A DNA stretch of 64,000 bases, from the NCBI GenBank assembly GCA_024516035.1, contig CM044958.1, positions 42,637,743-42,701,742 on the forward strand. The letters run 5' to 3'. Each line of letters opens with the position of its first letter. Position 1 is the first letter of the stretch. The notes under the pieces were generated by a model. The model was given only the letters and a program-made list of their open reading frames with translations. It was not told where the DNA came from and searched no databases. The stretch is from Bactericera cockerelli. Lineage: Eukaryota > Arthropoda > Insecta > Hemiptera > Triozidae. This document shows positions 37,216 through 50,040 of the stretch, in pieces. The position numbers were made by a program, and so were the translations under genes.

Positions 37216-37945
37216 TCTCTTCACCTACTGTGCACCTGTCTCAAATCATTTATTTATAACTAAGCTGCACGGAATCCAAGAAACCATAGTTGCCTCTGTT
37301 CTCTCAGGCCTTACATCTCTTTCCTAATGAACAACAAGTACCGCCAGCAGAACAGAACGCTCAAGCTCGGGAGATTACAAGGAAAATTTACTCCCGTAAA
37401 AAATAATGAGAAAAAAAAATGAAAAATATGAAAGCAAGGAAGAACAAAAAACAGAGCGTAAAGAAATATGAAGAAGCTCTGCAGAAACTTTTCCTAACAA
37501 TCATTTGTTCTGCGTTGATAATGCTGCTCGGGATGTCAAAACTTCTGATAAGGTAGAGCAGAGATAGAGTAAAAAATCAAAGCAAATAAATAGAAGCTGC
37601 GAAAGAAAAATGAGTGAAAAAAATAAATATCAAACAAAAAAAAGAAGCGAAGAATCCGTGAGAGCAGTAAAAAGTTTCATCTTCCTCCCTGATTTCTTGT
37701 TTCAAAGTTATTCATGTTGTTCAAGAGTTCTACGTTTATCTATATTAAAGTTGTTGGACTTTTCTAACAAGTTGAACTGATCTGGGAAGGTGCTGCTCCT
37801 TGCTTCTGACGCTCCTCCCTTCTCCATAGACTGACATCCTCATTATAACTTACTAGATGTTAATAATACATAGTTATGTGTATGACGTAGTTATAATGAA
37901 AGTCTCATAATTCATCAAGTCATGATTTTTTAAAGAAATCAAGTT
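37216..37945. other. AT-rich non-coding DNA
   Basis: Nothing recognised. Confidence 0.55.
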
Positions 37946-37996
37946 TTTTTGGCATTGGTTATTCTCCTTATCATGGAAATTTACCATACAGCCAGA
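37946..37996 (-). repeat. Short retroelement 3'-end-like repeat, copy 1
   Basis: On the minus strand TTCTGGCTGTATGG leads to AACCAATGCC and an A run. The same words, CTGGCTGTATGAAATGGCC and CCAATGCCAAAAAAAA, occur at 40352-40398. Sharing two words plus an A tail suggests a short 3'-truncated family. Confidence 0.4.
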
Positions 37997-38679
37997 AATC
38001 AAGTAAGGAAAGGATGTTTATTCAATCCTCCAAACTCCAATTATAATTATAATTGATCATAAACCAGGTATAGGAGATGATACCTAGAGAAAATTTCATT
38101 ATTTTTTGTCAGTTTCAATATTTCTATAGGCTATACTTCTATAGTCATATCAGTTTCATTCATTATTTTTTTGGTGATGGACGTTTTAAAGGAATCTAGC
38201 ATATCTTGTGTCGTGTCCTCAAATCTGAAATAATTTCCCGGTTCAAATCCAAGGGTGGGATTAACGCCTAAGTGTCTGTCAGTTTACAGTAAATGGAGAG
38301 CACAAAGCACAACCCTTGTATCGAATGACTTCCGCGTGAGTACGGACCACAGAAATAGGTACTGTCTATTATTGTCTAAGCTACTGGTCGTACTATGAAA
38401 GGTAGAGCAATACTTATACTGACTATTATGTTAAGAGATAAAACAATTTTTTTATTATTATGATTCTAATTGAAACAATACTGTGTCCAAGTGTCCATAA
38501 ACTTGAAAGATTGGTTCTATGTAAAAAAGTAATAGCAGTTCTGACACTACTACCATCACGTTGGTTAAGCATTGTCTGTAGTGTTTGTACAGATAATACT
38601 CGCACTTTCTACCATACTTGGTCCACAAACTTGACTTCCACTGCACAATGCAAGGCACTGTAAACAATAACGATAACAC

Positions 38680-39050
38680 CTACGCCGCGCCAGGCTGAAG
38701 TTCAAAGATCAGTTTCATCAGACATGTACCGGCGGCGGCACGTTCCGTATTGGCACTACGCCCCGACTAATTAGCGGCCATCTCACGCGAGACAATTGAT
38801 TAGAGAAATAAAGACCACTATTGGGACTTGCAAGAGTTGTAAGTCACTTATTGACATACTGGTGGCCGCGCGGGCTCTATGGGTTATTAATTGACATAAT
38901 CAAGCAAAATAATGGATTGTACCGTGACTATGTGGTCATTTATTGACAGGGTGGGGTACTTGTTTATGGACTTAATCAAAAGTTTTGCTAATGACAAGAA
39001 TAGATCAGCGGGGCTTGTAGGTTATTTGTTGACACAGTAGAAAACTACTG
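38680..39050. promoter_or_regulatory. Candidate cis-regulatory module
   Basis: This is a GC-richer island in AT-rich surroundings, with repeated TTGACA-containing words: TTATTGACA at 38848-38856 and 38940-38948, TTATTAATTGACA at 38884-38896 and TTATTTGTTGACA at 39022-39034. The homeodomain-type word TAATTAG lies at 38768-38774, and the 38940 copy includes TGACAG, the core of Meis/Homothorax sites. Homotypic clustering is typical of enhancers, but a degenerate tandem repeat would look the same. No open reading frame explains the composition. Confidence 0.3.
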
Positions 39051-40351
39051 TGCGGCACATACCTATGTATTTGCAATGGATTGGTAGCCAATAAAAATAC
39101 CCTGAATTCGATGTTTATTTAATTTCAAAACCGATACTCCGTCGAAACTTCTGAACAATTAATCCTGTCTAGACGAGGGGGCCAGTGTTGGATAAACAAA
39201 TACTCCATCAATCTATCAGCTATTAATTGTTCACTGTTTGGGTAACTGCTACAAGGTCGTCCCGATAACATCTCAATAATCCACATCCCCAGGGTTCTGG
39301 ATTAACAAACGCATCATCGGGTTTCCAAGGATTTGAATTGAAAGGATTACATTACAGAACGCTCGTCTTTTGTCTTACACACCGTAGACAAAGGGCTTGA
39401 AAGTTTTAGATCTAGAAACACAATAGATCCTTGTGGCTTTCATTACGGATTCCACGGGATCCTTAATTAGTACTGCAGAGTTTGGTTTTTCAAAAAAAAA
39501 TTTGACAAGCACTCATTTTTCAATTCTAAATAACCTTGAAGGAGGTAATTGGAATAAATTGGACTATGTACCAGCAACGATACATACTGATTGGCATGGT
39601 AAACAAACTCAAACTTAAACTAACCCATGCCAAATATTTACTCGTATGACAAAAATTGGTTTAATACAAAAATAATTATAGCAGTTAACTTAGAAGAAGA
39701 AACAATGTCCATTCTACATCAAATTTATCTACATGCTCTCAGAAATCGTCAGAAAGCGTTTCTTATGTCGAATGAGGGAGGTCTTGCAGCCTTTATTTGC
39801 TCAGGCCAAGATATTTTTCATTAAGTAAGGACAGTTTCCTGCGTCGAGTGTCTTCATTTCCCCTCGAGTTTCATTAGTTCTCCAGGAATTCCAGGCCCCT
39901 TGTTTCAACAACTGTCACACTTTTCCTCTTCAGATTCCTCAAGGGCCGCGAGGTTTCCTTCATTAAATCCTTCATTGTGTTGTGCCGTCCTTATTCAGGA
40001 TATGTCAGGACTCAGGATCTAGAGGATATTGTCCATTGATTCAGGATATTGTCCCATGATGAGTCAATTTGCTCCGATAAAAAAATGTCAATTTATGTAT
40101 TTTTGTTCGAGGAATCGCGGCATATCAAACATATTTTGTTCAGTTCTTCCATATAATGAAAATTCATAACGTGGTCCTGGTCAAATACATTTTACCGATA
40201 AAAGATTACAAAATAAATGATGACATTCCAATTGCGTATAATCTTAATTTTATTATACTGAACGAGTCTTTTACAATGAAATTTGCAAGGGCACTTCTCG
40301 TAAGTTGTTAGAGACCAAGTTCCAAAGACAACTGACTGAACTGACTTACAC
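39051..40351. other. Mostly AT-rich non-coding DNA
   Basis: A 61-codon plus-strand frame at 39433-39618 has protein-like mixed composition but no recognised motif, and a second frame follows at 39627-39824. Neither has evidence beyond openness. Confidence 0.45.
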
Positions 40352-40398
40352 AGTTTTTTTTTGGCATTGGTTGGCAAGGCCATTTCATACAGCCAGAC
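40352..40398 (-). repeat. Short retroelement 3'-end-like repeat, copy 2
   Basis: Partner of 37946-37996, with the A run at the left edge on the minus strand. Confidence 0.4.
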
Positions 40399-41980
40399 TT
40401 ACACAGTTGAATGATATGATATCTTCGTATCAATTCCTCAGCTTCCAAACCCAAATTTCAATTAATTAACCAAATTACAATAATAGGTTTTTACTGTCTT
40501 GGACCGACTGTTCCCGGGAGGTAATGTAATTCTCTGAGAGAGAAAAAAACCCAGGATTGTATCATGCATTTTGTAGAGTCCTGTACGCCAAGATGATGAG
40601 AAGATAAATGTATGTTGTAAGAAATACTCGGAGAGGCTATTTCTATTTGTGTACATAGTGCAACATGCAACTTGCATTTATTTTATTGCTTTTAAATTGA
40701 AAGAAGTTTTTCATTTTGTTACTCTAAGTAATATATTGAATAGGAAGTAGTTTTTCATTCCGATGGAAAGTATATTACATCCTTGTTTGGATTTCGTTAT
40801 TTCGTTTACTTGTACAGCTTCCCTCTCCATCTCTTTCCCTCTCCCTCCTTCTCTCTATTGATTCCCTTTCTTTTCTATTTCCATCTCTATTTTACAGGTT
40901 TTTCTCCGTTTCAAAAACTTGTAAGATATAGTCCAGCCAGATTTTTTGGAAATCCCAGGAATGCTCAGATGTGATTAGTACAATACATATTGCAAAAATG
41001 TCATTACAAATTTTTTCCCGAGCACTCATGGATATATCACATTTTATGACATAGAGATGAATAACAATCGAGAATACGCAATTCACAATTTCTGCGTATT
41101 TATACTTCAAAAAGCATTTGAACTTTTGAAAATTTGTTCGCAAAAAGTTCATAATGAAAACAAAATAAAAAAACTCCACACAGATTTGAATAATGTTTGT
41201 TTTTGTATGTTGGGAAAAAAACTGTTGACATTCTGAGAATGAGAACACGGATTTTTTAACAAACAACACAGATTGAAAGTTCGCAGCTTAAAAAAAAAAA
41301 TGTTTGCTTTAAAAAGAAAACAACAAATTATCTAGAACTGTTTTGTTCTGAACAAATTCAGTGAAAACGGGTATAAAGGCAAAATTCCAGGTACCTAAAT
41401 ATATCGAATTGAAATCAATGTCTCTTTTTTCTATAGGGCGTTCTCCACACCTCAGCCGAGGTGTTTAATTCTGAAACCAATACATTGCTGGAATGAATGA
41501 AATTCATGTAAAAATGCAAACCACAACTTGTGATAGGATTACTAGGAAACTTGCTGATCTTCTTGTTGGATAGGACATAGTTTTCTCTCACTTGTCGACT
41601 GTTTTAGGATTGAATCTCGCCTAGAGCTGGGGTCTTATACAATAAATACAGTGTGAGCCATTTTAAAAGACATAGTCATATATTATATCTTGAAAACTAC
41701 TACGGATAGAGAAAATGTATTCAGAAGTGATTTTTTTCAAATGTAATAGTGATCAAAGAAAAACTACATATTTAATAGTGATCTTTATAATTTCTTAGAC
41801 CACTCGTTGAAGGTTATTTCAAAGCCAACTTTGGAATTTTAAATGGATCCTTAAATTTTTGATTTCAGAATTGAAATCTACATGACTGTACAAGTTTAGT
41901 ATACATACACTTTTGTTTCGTTATCATTAAAACTGAAAGATCTTCATAGAAAGCAAAGATAATTAACTACACAGATACAT
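40399..41980. other. AT-rich non-coding DNA
   Basis: A pyrimidine-rich tract lies at 40815-40890. An ATACAGTGTGAGCCATTTT word at 41647 may be a decayed transposon end. Nothing firmer. Confidence 0.5.
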
Positions 41981-41983
41981 ATA

Positions 41984-43970
41984 CAGGGTGTAACAGACTA
42001 AATGTAAAATCTCTTAAGAGGTGGTAGTATAGATCATTTCCAACCATTAATGTTCTATAACACTTTTGATTTAACTCAGTGGTTCTCGAGATATTATTTT
42101 TTTAAATTATTTTTACAAGTCCCCTGCCGCTCGACAAAGAATGGCATCTAACTCCGTAAATACAGTAGATGAAGCAATAGATTTAACTTTTTCCATAAGA
42201 TAACAATATTTCACTATTATTTAGACTAGATTTATTCTTAAAAAGTGCACACTTAGTGAAAAAAATCGGCAGCAGCGGAAAATTTATCGCGAACATGAAA
42301 TCCAGCTGAAACTTCAGCCGCCATTTTCTCAAAATACTGCCCTCATAAAGTATTGGTTCCATTTATGTAAAAACTTGCTTGAAGTCTTATCTTTCAGAAA
42401 ATATGACACACTTGATATAAAACTTTCATTTTTTATTGAATCCAAGAGAAACTAAAAAAAAGTCAGTCAGTACTACTAACTGTACCTACTAGGCTACCAT
42501 CCTACTTTTACCTAGGGAACTAATTTTTTTCTTCAATTTGACAAATTATGGTTGTCATTTACTTTCCAACGGCCCAAAAAGTTAGCCTCAGTCAATTCAT
42601 TGATAAGGCTGCGGACTCTTAACATGGAGGTCACTGGTTCGAGTCTCAAGTATGGCAAATATTTAGTAAGACGAGTTTGAGCTATTGTGATACCACGATC
42701 GTGATTAATTGACCTTAATATTTTAGTATGTATGTATGGTTTTATTTGTGTTGAAGCACAAGGCCTCTTCACATTTTTTGTGGGTAGCGCAGCATTACTA
42801 AGAGCCTCCTTTACTTTTCGAATTATTCTATTACATTAATTTCTTTTTACTCTGGTAATGCCGCCACTGGTCGTTACTCATACAAGTAACTACTCATTTT
42901 TCCTCACGAGGTATGAGTGGACCCCAAACATCCAAGTACAGAGCAGAAAAACTCCTGTCCCGCTGGGGATCGAACCCAGGTCACCATGCGTGCAACGCCT
43001 AGCACGCTAACTCACTCTGCCACGGTGACTACTAATTGACCTTAATATTTTAGTATTCCATGTGTTTTATTAAAATTCGGTACCTACTAACATAATAATT
43101 TGTACCTCTATGTACCAACCTATGAATGTTCAGTATTTATCGTACCACCTTTACCTGTGGGTGTTCACTATGTAGGTACATTGTTATGTTTCATTTCATT
43201 CAAACCATTTTATCATTGAGACCCTTTACTCATATGAACAAATGAACAATTACGATTAATATTGATTTCTGAAGCACCACAGCTAAAAGTATCATACATG
43301 GATACGTACATACTAATTTGCCACACTTGAGACTCGAACCAGTGACCTCCAAGTTAAGAGTCTACTGAGGCAAACTTTTGGGCCGTTGGAAAATAAATGG
43401 CAACCATAATTTGTCAAATTGAAGAAAAAAATTAGTTCCCTAGGTAAAAGTAGGATGGTAGCCTAGTAGGTACAGTTAGTAGTACTGACTGACTTTTTTT
43501 AGTTTCTCTTGGATTCAATAAAAAATGAAAGTTTTATATCAAGTGTGTCATATTTTCTGAAAGATGAGACTTCAAGCAAGTTTTTACATAAATGGAACCA
43601 ATACTTTATGAGGGCAGTATTTTGAGAAAATGGCGGCTGAAGTTTCAGCTGGATTTCATGTTCGCGATAAATTTTCCGCTGCTGCCGATTTTTTTCACTA
43701 AGTGTGCACTTTTTAAGAATAAATCTAGTCTAAATAATAGTGAAATATTGTTATCTTATGGAAAAAGTTAAATCTATTGCTTCATCTACTGTATTTACGG
43801 AGTTAGATGCCATTCTTTGTCGAGCGGCAGGGGACTTGTAAAAATAATTTTAAAAAATAATATCTCGAGAACCACTGAGTTAAATCAAAAGTGTTATAGA
43901 ACATTAATGGTTGAAAATGATCTATACTACCACCTCTTAAGAGATTTTACATTTAGTCTGTTACACCCTG
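41984..43970. mobile_element. Long-arm palindromic DNA element, copy 2
   Basis: This 1987-bp copy has the same ends as 32752-34734: CAGGGTGTAACAGACT after TA (41982-41983) and AGTCTGTTACACCCTG before TA (43971-43972). Arms, tRNA-like blocks and the nested SINE are collinear with copy 1, with scattered substitutions and small indels. The flanks of the two copies are unrelated, so it moved as a unit rather than by local duplication. The arm-specific ~24-bp difference next to the tRNA-like block is shared by both copies, so it predates amplification. Confidence 0.92.
42729..43032 (-). mobile_element. SINE family A nested in the palindromic element (copy 2)
   Basis: It is bounded by the same 23-bp duplication (42706-42728 and 43033-43055) as in copy 1, hence the same insertion event. 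The head, core and CATA tail are all present. B box GGGTTCGATCCCC on the minus strand. Confidence 0.93.
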
Positions 43971-43972
43971 TA

Positions 43973-44446
43973 TAATCTAATTAATATATCTACAAATAAT
44001 AACTATGTAAAACAGTTAACTTACCAATTGTAATAGAGAAATACTTTATTATATTCAATATTAATCCAAGTTTAGTTAGCTGATTAAAATCCAACTCAAG
44101 TTATTACATCAACAAACTATTCCACCCAACAATGGCACCTGTTGTCATGACTCAAACCCGGACCCGCCAGTTGGGAGACCTCTACGTGACCGCCTGCATT
44201 ATGTACTGCCCTGTCATAACATTGTTTATCTTGTGGTCCAGGCAAGATGGGTCAGGGCGATAACTGTCCTGGGTCAGCGGACAGCCTAGTCAAAGAGGTT
44301 CTAGTGTACCTAGATGAACATTAGATAAACGATATCTCTCATATCTCTGCTGGTGAGGCACCAAATAAGGTGTCCGGCCGAGTGGACGAGATAAACCAAG
44401 TATCACAGGTATCAGGGTACCGCTTTGTGTGTTTACGTTGTAGTAT
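43973..44446. other. Non-coding DNA
   Basis: There is a weak minus-strand B-box-like word GGGTTTGAGTC near 44151-44161 in a GC-richer patch (44150-44290). No gene. Confidence 0.45.
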
Positions 44447-44510
44447 ATCATACACATTAGATGAATATACAATGAAGATCATACACATTAGATGAATATA
44501 TACAATGATG
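44447..44510 (+). repeat. Tandem duplication, 31-bp period
   Basis: ATCATACACATTAGATGAAT is repeated at 44447 and 44478, with a 2-bp TA expansion in the second unit. Confidence 0.85.
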
Positions 44511-45249
44511 ATGTAAAAAATAACAAACAAAATCCTTTGAATATGTTTAAGAAACCTTAACTTCTACGGAATAAGGAGTATGAGGAATTGAGGACCCTCT
44601 AGGGATCTGAGCCTCAAATAATCTCTTTCTGAATTGTAATCCATCAAAAGTTTCAATAATTAAATATGTAAACCTTGCTATCGTTCTGAACAGAGAAGAA
44701 TATGTCAGACATTCAATGAACTCCTGTGGTCGACTATACAAGATGAACCACCAAAAAGATTATCTTGAGAATGTTCATGGTGATACATGATAAGAACATC
44801 TGTCTCTAATGTTACTTGAAAAATAACTGCAAATAATTTTTGTCAGACAAAAGTGATATCAGAAAAAATAGGAACACAACACAAGAGCACCGGACTTATG
44901 CTATAATTATATTTTCATGCAACACAAGGTAACTTAAAACATGATTGCATGTGTAAAATAATATGATAGCTTTTAATCTGCAACAGTCTGCAAGAGATAC
45001 AAGAAATATTGAAAAGAGTAATTGAACAAATTCACCAAAGGCTTGATAGTGTTATAATGTTTCAAATTACTCTACTTGTTTGAACACCCATCACGCTAAA
45101 AGCCACCTCAAGTGATGTGAAAATTGACACCACCAGCAGCGGAGACACCCTCTGTGTATACGTAGTCAACACTCAGGTGATCAATGCAGGGTCTGGGCAT
45201 AAGAAGGGCAAGTTCCTGTCTTAATTAAAGACTTCCTGGCAGGGATAAA

Positions 45250-45480
45250 CTAGCACTTCCTTAACCATCCTGATGTTTACTCGCGAAGGGCCGGTACCAG
45301 TGGCGGCTCTACCATGAACATCAGAGGGACATGAAATAGCAGCTCCTAAACCATCCTGATGTGGACTTCGGGAACCAGTTAGGACTTTTCAAGAGTGATT
45401 GGTCGTTATCTGTTTGATGAAGGGGAAAAAGAAAACCTACGGGAATTGAACCAGAAATCTAAGGATTCAAAAGGGATCCG
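45250..45480. repeat. Diverged local duplication with SINE-like words
   Basis: ACCATCCTGATGT with similar flanks occurs at about 45263 and 45349, spaced about 86 bp. CCAGTGGCGGCTCTACCA at 45297-45314 resembles the core of SINE family A, and a minus-strand B-box-like GGTTCAATTCCC lies near 45440. It could be a decayed SINE relative; ends are undefined. Confidence 0.3.
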
Positions 45481-45599
45481 AGGGTGAAAGATATTTACCA
45501 GAATGGTGTTTCAAAACCTTTTAAATAAAAAAATAATTGTCAAATGTTTTATAAATAATGTTTTAAAGAGATATTTTTTTAAATCCACTACTGACCAGC

Positions 45600-45870
45600 A
45601 GAAAATAAGAGAAAGGAAGGAGAGGGAAGGAGTGGGAGAGGGAGAGATAGAGACAAGGAGGGTGGGAGGGAGGGAGGAGAGCCTCTTCCTCTCTTCTCTT
45701 CAGCCGTTTCTCTCAAATTGAGTTACGGTTCATCACATTTTGTTTATGATTGGGATATTGTTGGAACGCAGAATTTCATTGTTCCTGAATTAATAAGAGG
45801 GAGGGAGAGAGAGGAGAGAGAGAGAGAGAGAGAGAAGAAAGAAAGAGAGAGATAGCGAGAGAGACCACTA
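45600..45870. repeat. Purine tract, pyrimidine switch and GA microsatellite
   Basis: Purine-rich 45600-45685 is followed by pyrimidine-rich 45686-45715, then a GA-repeat run at 45795-45865. Confidence 0.85.
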
Positions 45871-48800
45871 ACAAGACGATTAATTACTGAGAACATGGTT
45901 ATTAATTTGAGTATCACAATTTTAGCTATGACCCTCATCATTACAACCCATCATTATCGACAAAATCATCATCAATACTAATAATACTGATGTTGTTTAT
46001 TCTTTTCCTCTTTCTTATCATAATAATAATAATAATAACAATGCCTGAGTGTCATTATCGAAAGCTACTCAGGAGAGTAGAGTGCGAGGTGTGGAAGGGA
46101 TGTGGTCAGTATTTTCTCCAGTAATGACGAGAGTACAAGATGCATATATACAACGTATTGTGCAAGTGCACGTCAGTACCTAATTCCCTTTCTCTCATTA
46201 ACTAGCAAAGGCTAGATCCTCTCAGTAACTCAGAAAGCTAGGAGAAACAATGAATGATTTCATCAACAGGCAAGAAATTATTGATTAATTGAACCTAATA
46301 TGTTTTTGTATCTTTTCGTGAGATACGGAAAATACCCCACAGAAGCATTCTTGTGTAGATGTTGATGGTCTCACAAAGTATTGAAGTAATGAAATACTTA
46401 CCTCGGGCTTTAGAGCACAAATTTCGATATATTACTCCAATATCTTGAGAAGATTATATTCACATAGAAGTCCAATTTTTGAATTAGAAACCCCGGAAAG
46501 TGCTAGTACAGCATTCTCTCACTTCAAAGAGAGCTTACTTATAAAATACATTGGGTACACAAAATTGCAATACTATATTTTGTGTACAAATATATTTCTG
46601 CACTCCTTATTTTATGAATACATTTAGAGTATCAAAAGGATAAAATTATATACAGGGAGACACAAAAATTAGAACAACTACTTCAATGAAACTCATCCTT
46701 CCATAAGGAATATAAGGATGTAGCAACAATTTTCTACAGCGTGTTCAAATTGTGCTTTTTGCGAAAAATCTACTGATACTTAACTAATGGTGTAATCTGG
46801 TAAATGCTATAAAAGGTACAAATAATAAATATCCAACTTTAATTACTCTAAATTCTAAATGATTAGGTTAGCCCATATTATAAGTACAAAAATGAAAATG
46901 ATGTACTAGATATTATATTTTTAAAGGCACAGGTAATGAACTATTCTATCTAAGACTTTAATTTCCAATTAATTTATATCCCTGCTAGTTTTCATCGACA
47001 CTATATTCACCCAAAAATTGTGATACGGGTCACTTCGATTTTTCCGATATGATTATGAAAGTCCACTATGTATTTCTGGTAAAATCATGAATAGTATGAC
47101 TTTTTGGAGTTTCGCTTTAATCTAAACAATGGAAATCTACCTCTGATAAATACTCTCTCAATCGGTTTCTATAGCAGAAACATCATCCCAGACCACCCTG
47201 TACAGCTGATTACTTCTCCCGAGCAAAACGCAATGAGGCGAGTGATTGAACGACTTAAATCTATAAATTTACTTTCAAGTGAAGAAAAATACAGGAATAT
47301 TAAGATCCCAAGAGCCACGGGGGGCAGGACACTCATCCCAGAGCTGTTTTAACCCCTCCTGGGTGACGGGCCAAAAATACTGATTGATGAAAACCGTTTT
47401 CCTTTGTGCATTCGAAATCGTCATACTGTGTGAGCTGATTAATTATGTTCACTTTATTTTGATTGGTGTGAGGTTAACCTACAAATAAAGAGATTTATTT
47501 GGGACGTCTGATTTAACTTGCGTTTTTTGTCTCCTTTGTAAGTCTAGCTACAGATATTCATATCAGCGGTTATGTGAACAAAAGATAGAGGAATAGATCT
47601 ATTGTGAACTACTCTTTCAATAAGATAAAATGTGGGGCAGATCCCCTTTATATTTTAAGATACTAGTAATCATCTTCTTTCATTTCACAGTATAATAAGA
47701 AGACAACTAATTTTTTCAAGAAAAGAAGAAAAAAGAAAAAAAAAAACAAATTGCATCATACTAAAACAGACATACTATCCATTTCACTAGAATCTCTGTC
47801 ACTTACGAAACCTTTATTATGTTCGTCAGGTTTTGAAGTTGTTGTCTCTTGGGAGGGACTTACCTGAAATCAAAGAGAAAATAATGAAAACAATTAGTAC
47901 GTGCAGAAAGTGGACATACAATTATTCAGTTGGAAAACAGTTGTAAAATACACAGTTTCATAATGACCCACGCAATATCATTAAACGTTTGAAATCTTTT
48001 GCAAACCTGCAAATTTATGGAATGACTTTTCTTGTTCTAACGTTAATTCGTGGTAATTCGGTGTACCTTTTACATACGAGTTGAATAATCATTCCATTAG
48101 TCTTTCGATTAAATCACCAATAAATTTTCCCATTGTGTTCCAGTTCAAGTTTCAAGTTCAGTTCAAAACTTAGGCTTCACAATAGATTGAGTAAAATGAT
48201 TTATAGGTGTTCTAAAATAAATAAATGCTTGAACATTATTCGGTGTATAAATTTTGAATAGTAGTTTATAACTAAATGCTTGATTCTGAGAATCATTGAG
48301 GAGTAAATGCTTATAAGTCCTTGAGAATTATTCAGGAGTAAATGGTGAATACTGTAGTAATTGAATTCCTCACGCATCTTATATTGAACATGTCAGAACC
48401 CTTGCCCCACCTACTGACAAGTGGCTCTCATGTCTCAACCCCCATCCTCACTAAACCACTGAACCTCACAAGTGCAATGGTTGCTAGTCACTCTCACTTT
48501 CACACCAGAGGGTGACCAAGTGTCCATGTCCATCACAACTACACTCTACAATTATTCATTACGGATTTTGGAAAGAAATCGCATTTGCAATGTTCTATAC
48601 GTAATTCTTTTCGATAGAGATATTATTTTTCAGACTCCAAATATTTCAGCTTACAGACCCACAGAACTGAGTGAAAACTAAAGAAATCAAATATAAAAGA
48701 ACATTCAAAGAAAAACATTTTCCTCTATTTTATATCCATACGAAAATTCAAAATTAAATTAAATGATACCTATCAAATTTAGAAGAACCGAAATAGAATA

Positions 48801-49738
48801 TAAGAAACAAGAGAGGGAATAGAGGGAGAAATGAAAAATCGAGATGAAACTGGGAGAAACAGAAGGGAGGGAGTCAGGGAAATGAAAGAGGAAGAAAGAG
48901 AGGGAGAGTAGACAGTTTTCTCTGAACGCTTTCCTATTTATGAAACTGAAAATAAAGAAAAATCTGCGGGGAAAACAACACGAGAAGATAAACTACGTGG
49001 GAGAGACAAAGACAGGAAGAGGGAGAGGGCTAATGAAGATGAGGAGGGGGAGACGTTTGGTGTGAATGTTGTTGGCTATCTTTATTTTCTCATCTCTCTT
49101 TATATCCGGACCTCTTATTACTTTATCATTTATGTTATAATGTTGTGCTATATGTGCCTTTTCCCCATAGACCACAGTTTTATACCGTGCCACCAAATGC
49201 ATTTTTGTTATAGCGTAACGTCTCTTCATCTAGGTATTCTAGATCATATAGCGGGGGGTTTTAACTCTTCACTTGCTGGAAACTCACACAGCCTGGGTGG
49301 GTTCGAGAATAGCCATCATCATGTGATTTTGTATAATGGGTAATGCCTTTTTGATGACGCCACGCCAGTGGATCGGTTTTGTGTTTGTCAGCCAGGCAAC
49401 TTATTCAACCAAAAGAAAAAGAACTAAAGAAGGTAGAAGATGAAAAAGCATAGACGAAGAGTTCAAAACAAAAGTAACTGTTATCTGTTCATTCTATTCT
49501 GAAATTTAAAAAAATTATATGTTTCAGTAGCAACCATACAAACTGAACTTTTTTGTATCTAAAAAGTCTCCTTTATACAAAATAGTCAGATGGCCAATTT
49601 CTCGTTAAAAATTCTCACGATGGATGTTTGGTTCCGTGACCTGGACGAGCTGGGAGCATTTTGTGTTATCATTGCTCAAATTTTCTGAAATGGCGATGGA
49701 GAAAATGATAACACTGCGAAACTTTCAGCTTAAGCTGG
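45871..49738. other. Non-coding DNA
   Basis: A TATACAGGGAGACACAAAAA word at 46649 resembles a palindromic-element end, without a partner. A roughly 80-codon frame at 47104-47352 contains a protein-like stretch but has no known domain. A purine-rich tract lies at 48790-49050. AAT and TTA repeats occur at 46020-46042 and 49985-50005. No gene is assigned. Confidence 0.45.
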
Positions 49739-49813
49739 CCATTCACGATCCGATTTTTAGTCCGACTAGTAGTCCAACATCCGAAGTTGGATACAAAATC
49801 GGATCGTGAATGG
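49739..49813. repeat. Perfect 19-bp inverted repeat with inner stem
   Basis: CCATTCACGATCCGATTTT (49739-49757) is the reverse complement of 49795-49813, with 37 bp between. A smaller stem TCCAAC/GTTGGA lies within the loop. Related words (ATCGGA, GTCCAAC) recur to 49935. It is probably a small palindromic element or its remnant. Confidence 0.75.
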
Positions 49814-50040
49814 ACTTGTTGGGATTATTGGATACCTTGTTGGAGAGTTGGGTGATATGAAGTTCCGACTCGTCCGACTTGAGACTCCAGTTGGAACATG
49901 AATGGGGAAATCGGATGAATCGGGTCCAACTCCTCAGTCAGTGCTAGGTCCCGGCTTGTAATAATTTTTAATTTTTACACGTTATTTTATTATTATTATT
50001 ATTATTCCATTTTCTCTACTTGGAGGGTAATTATTACCCT

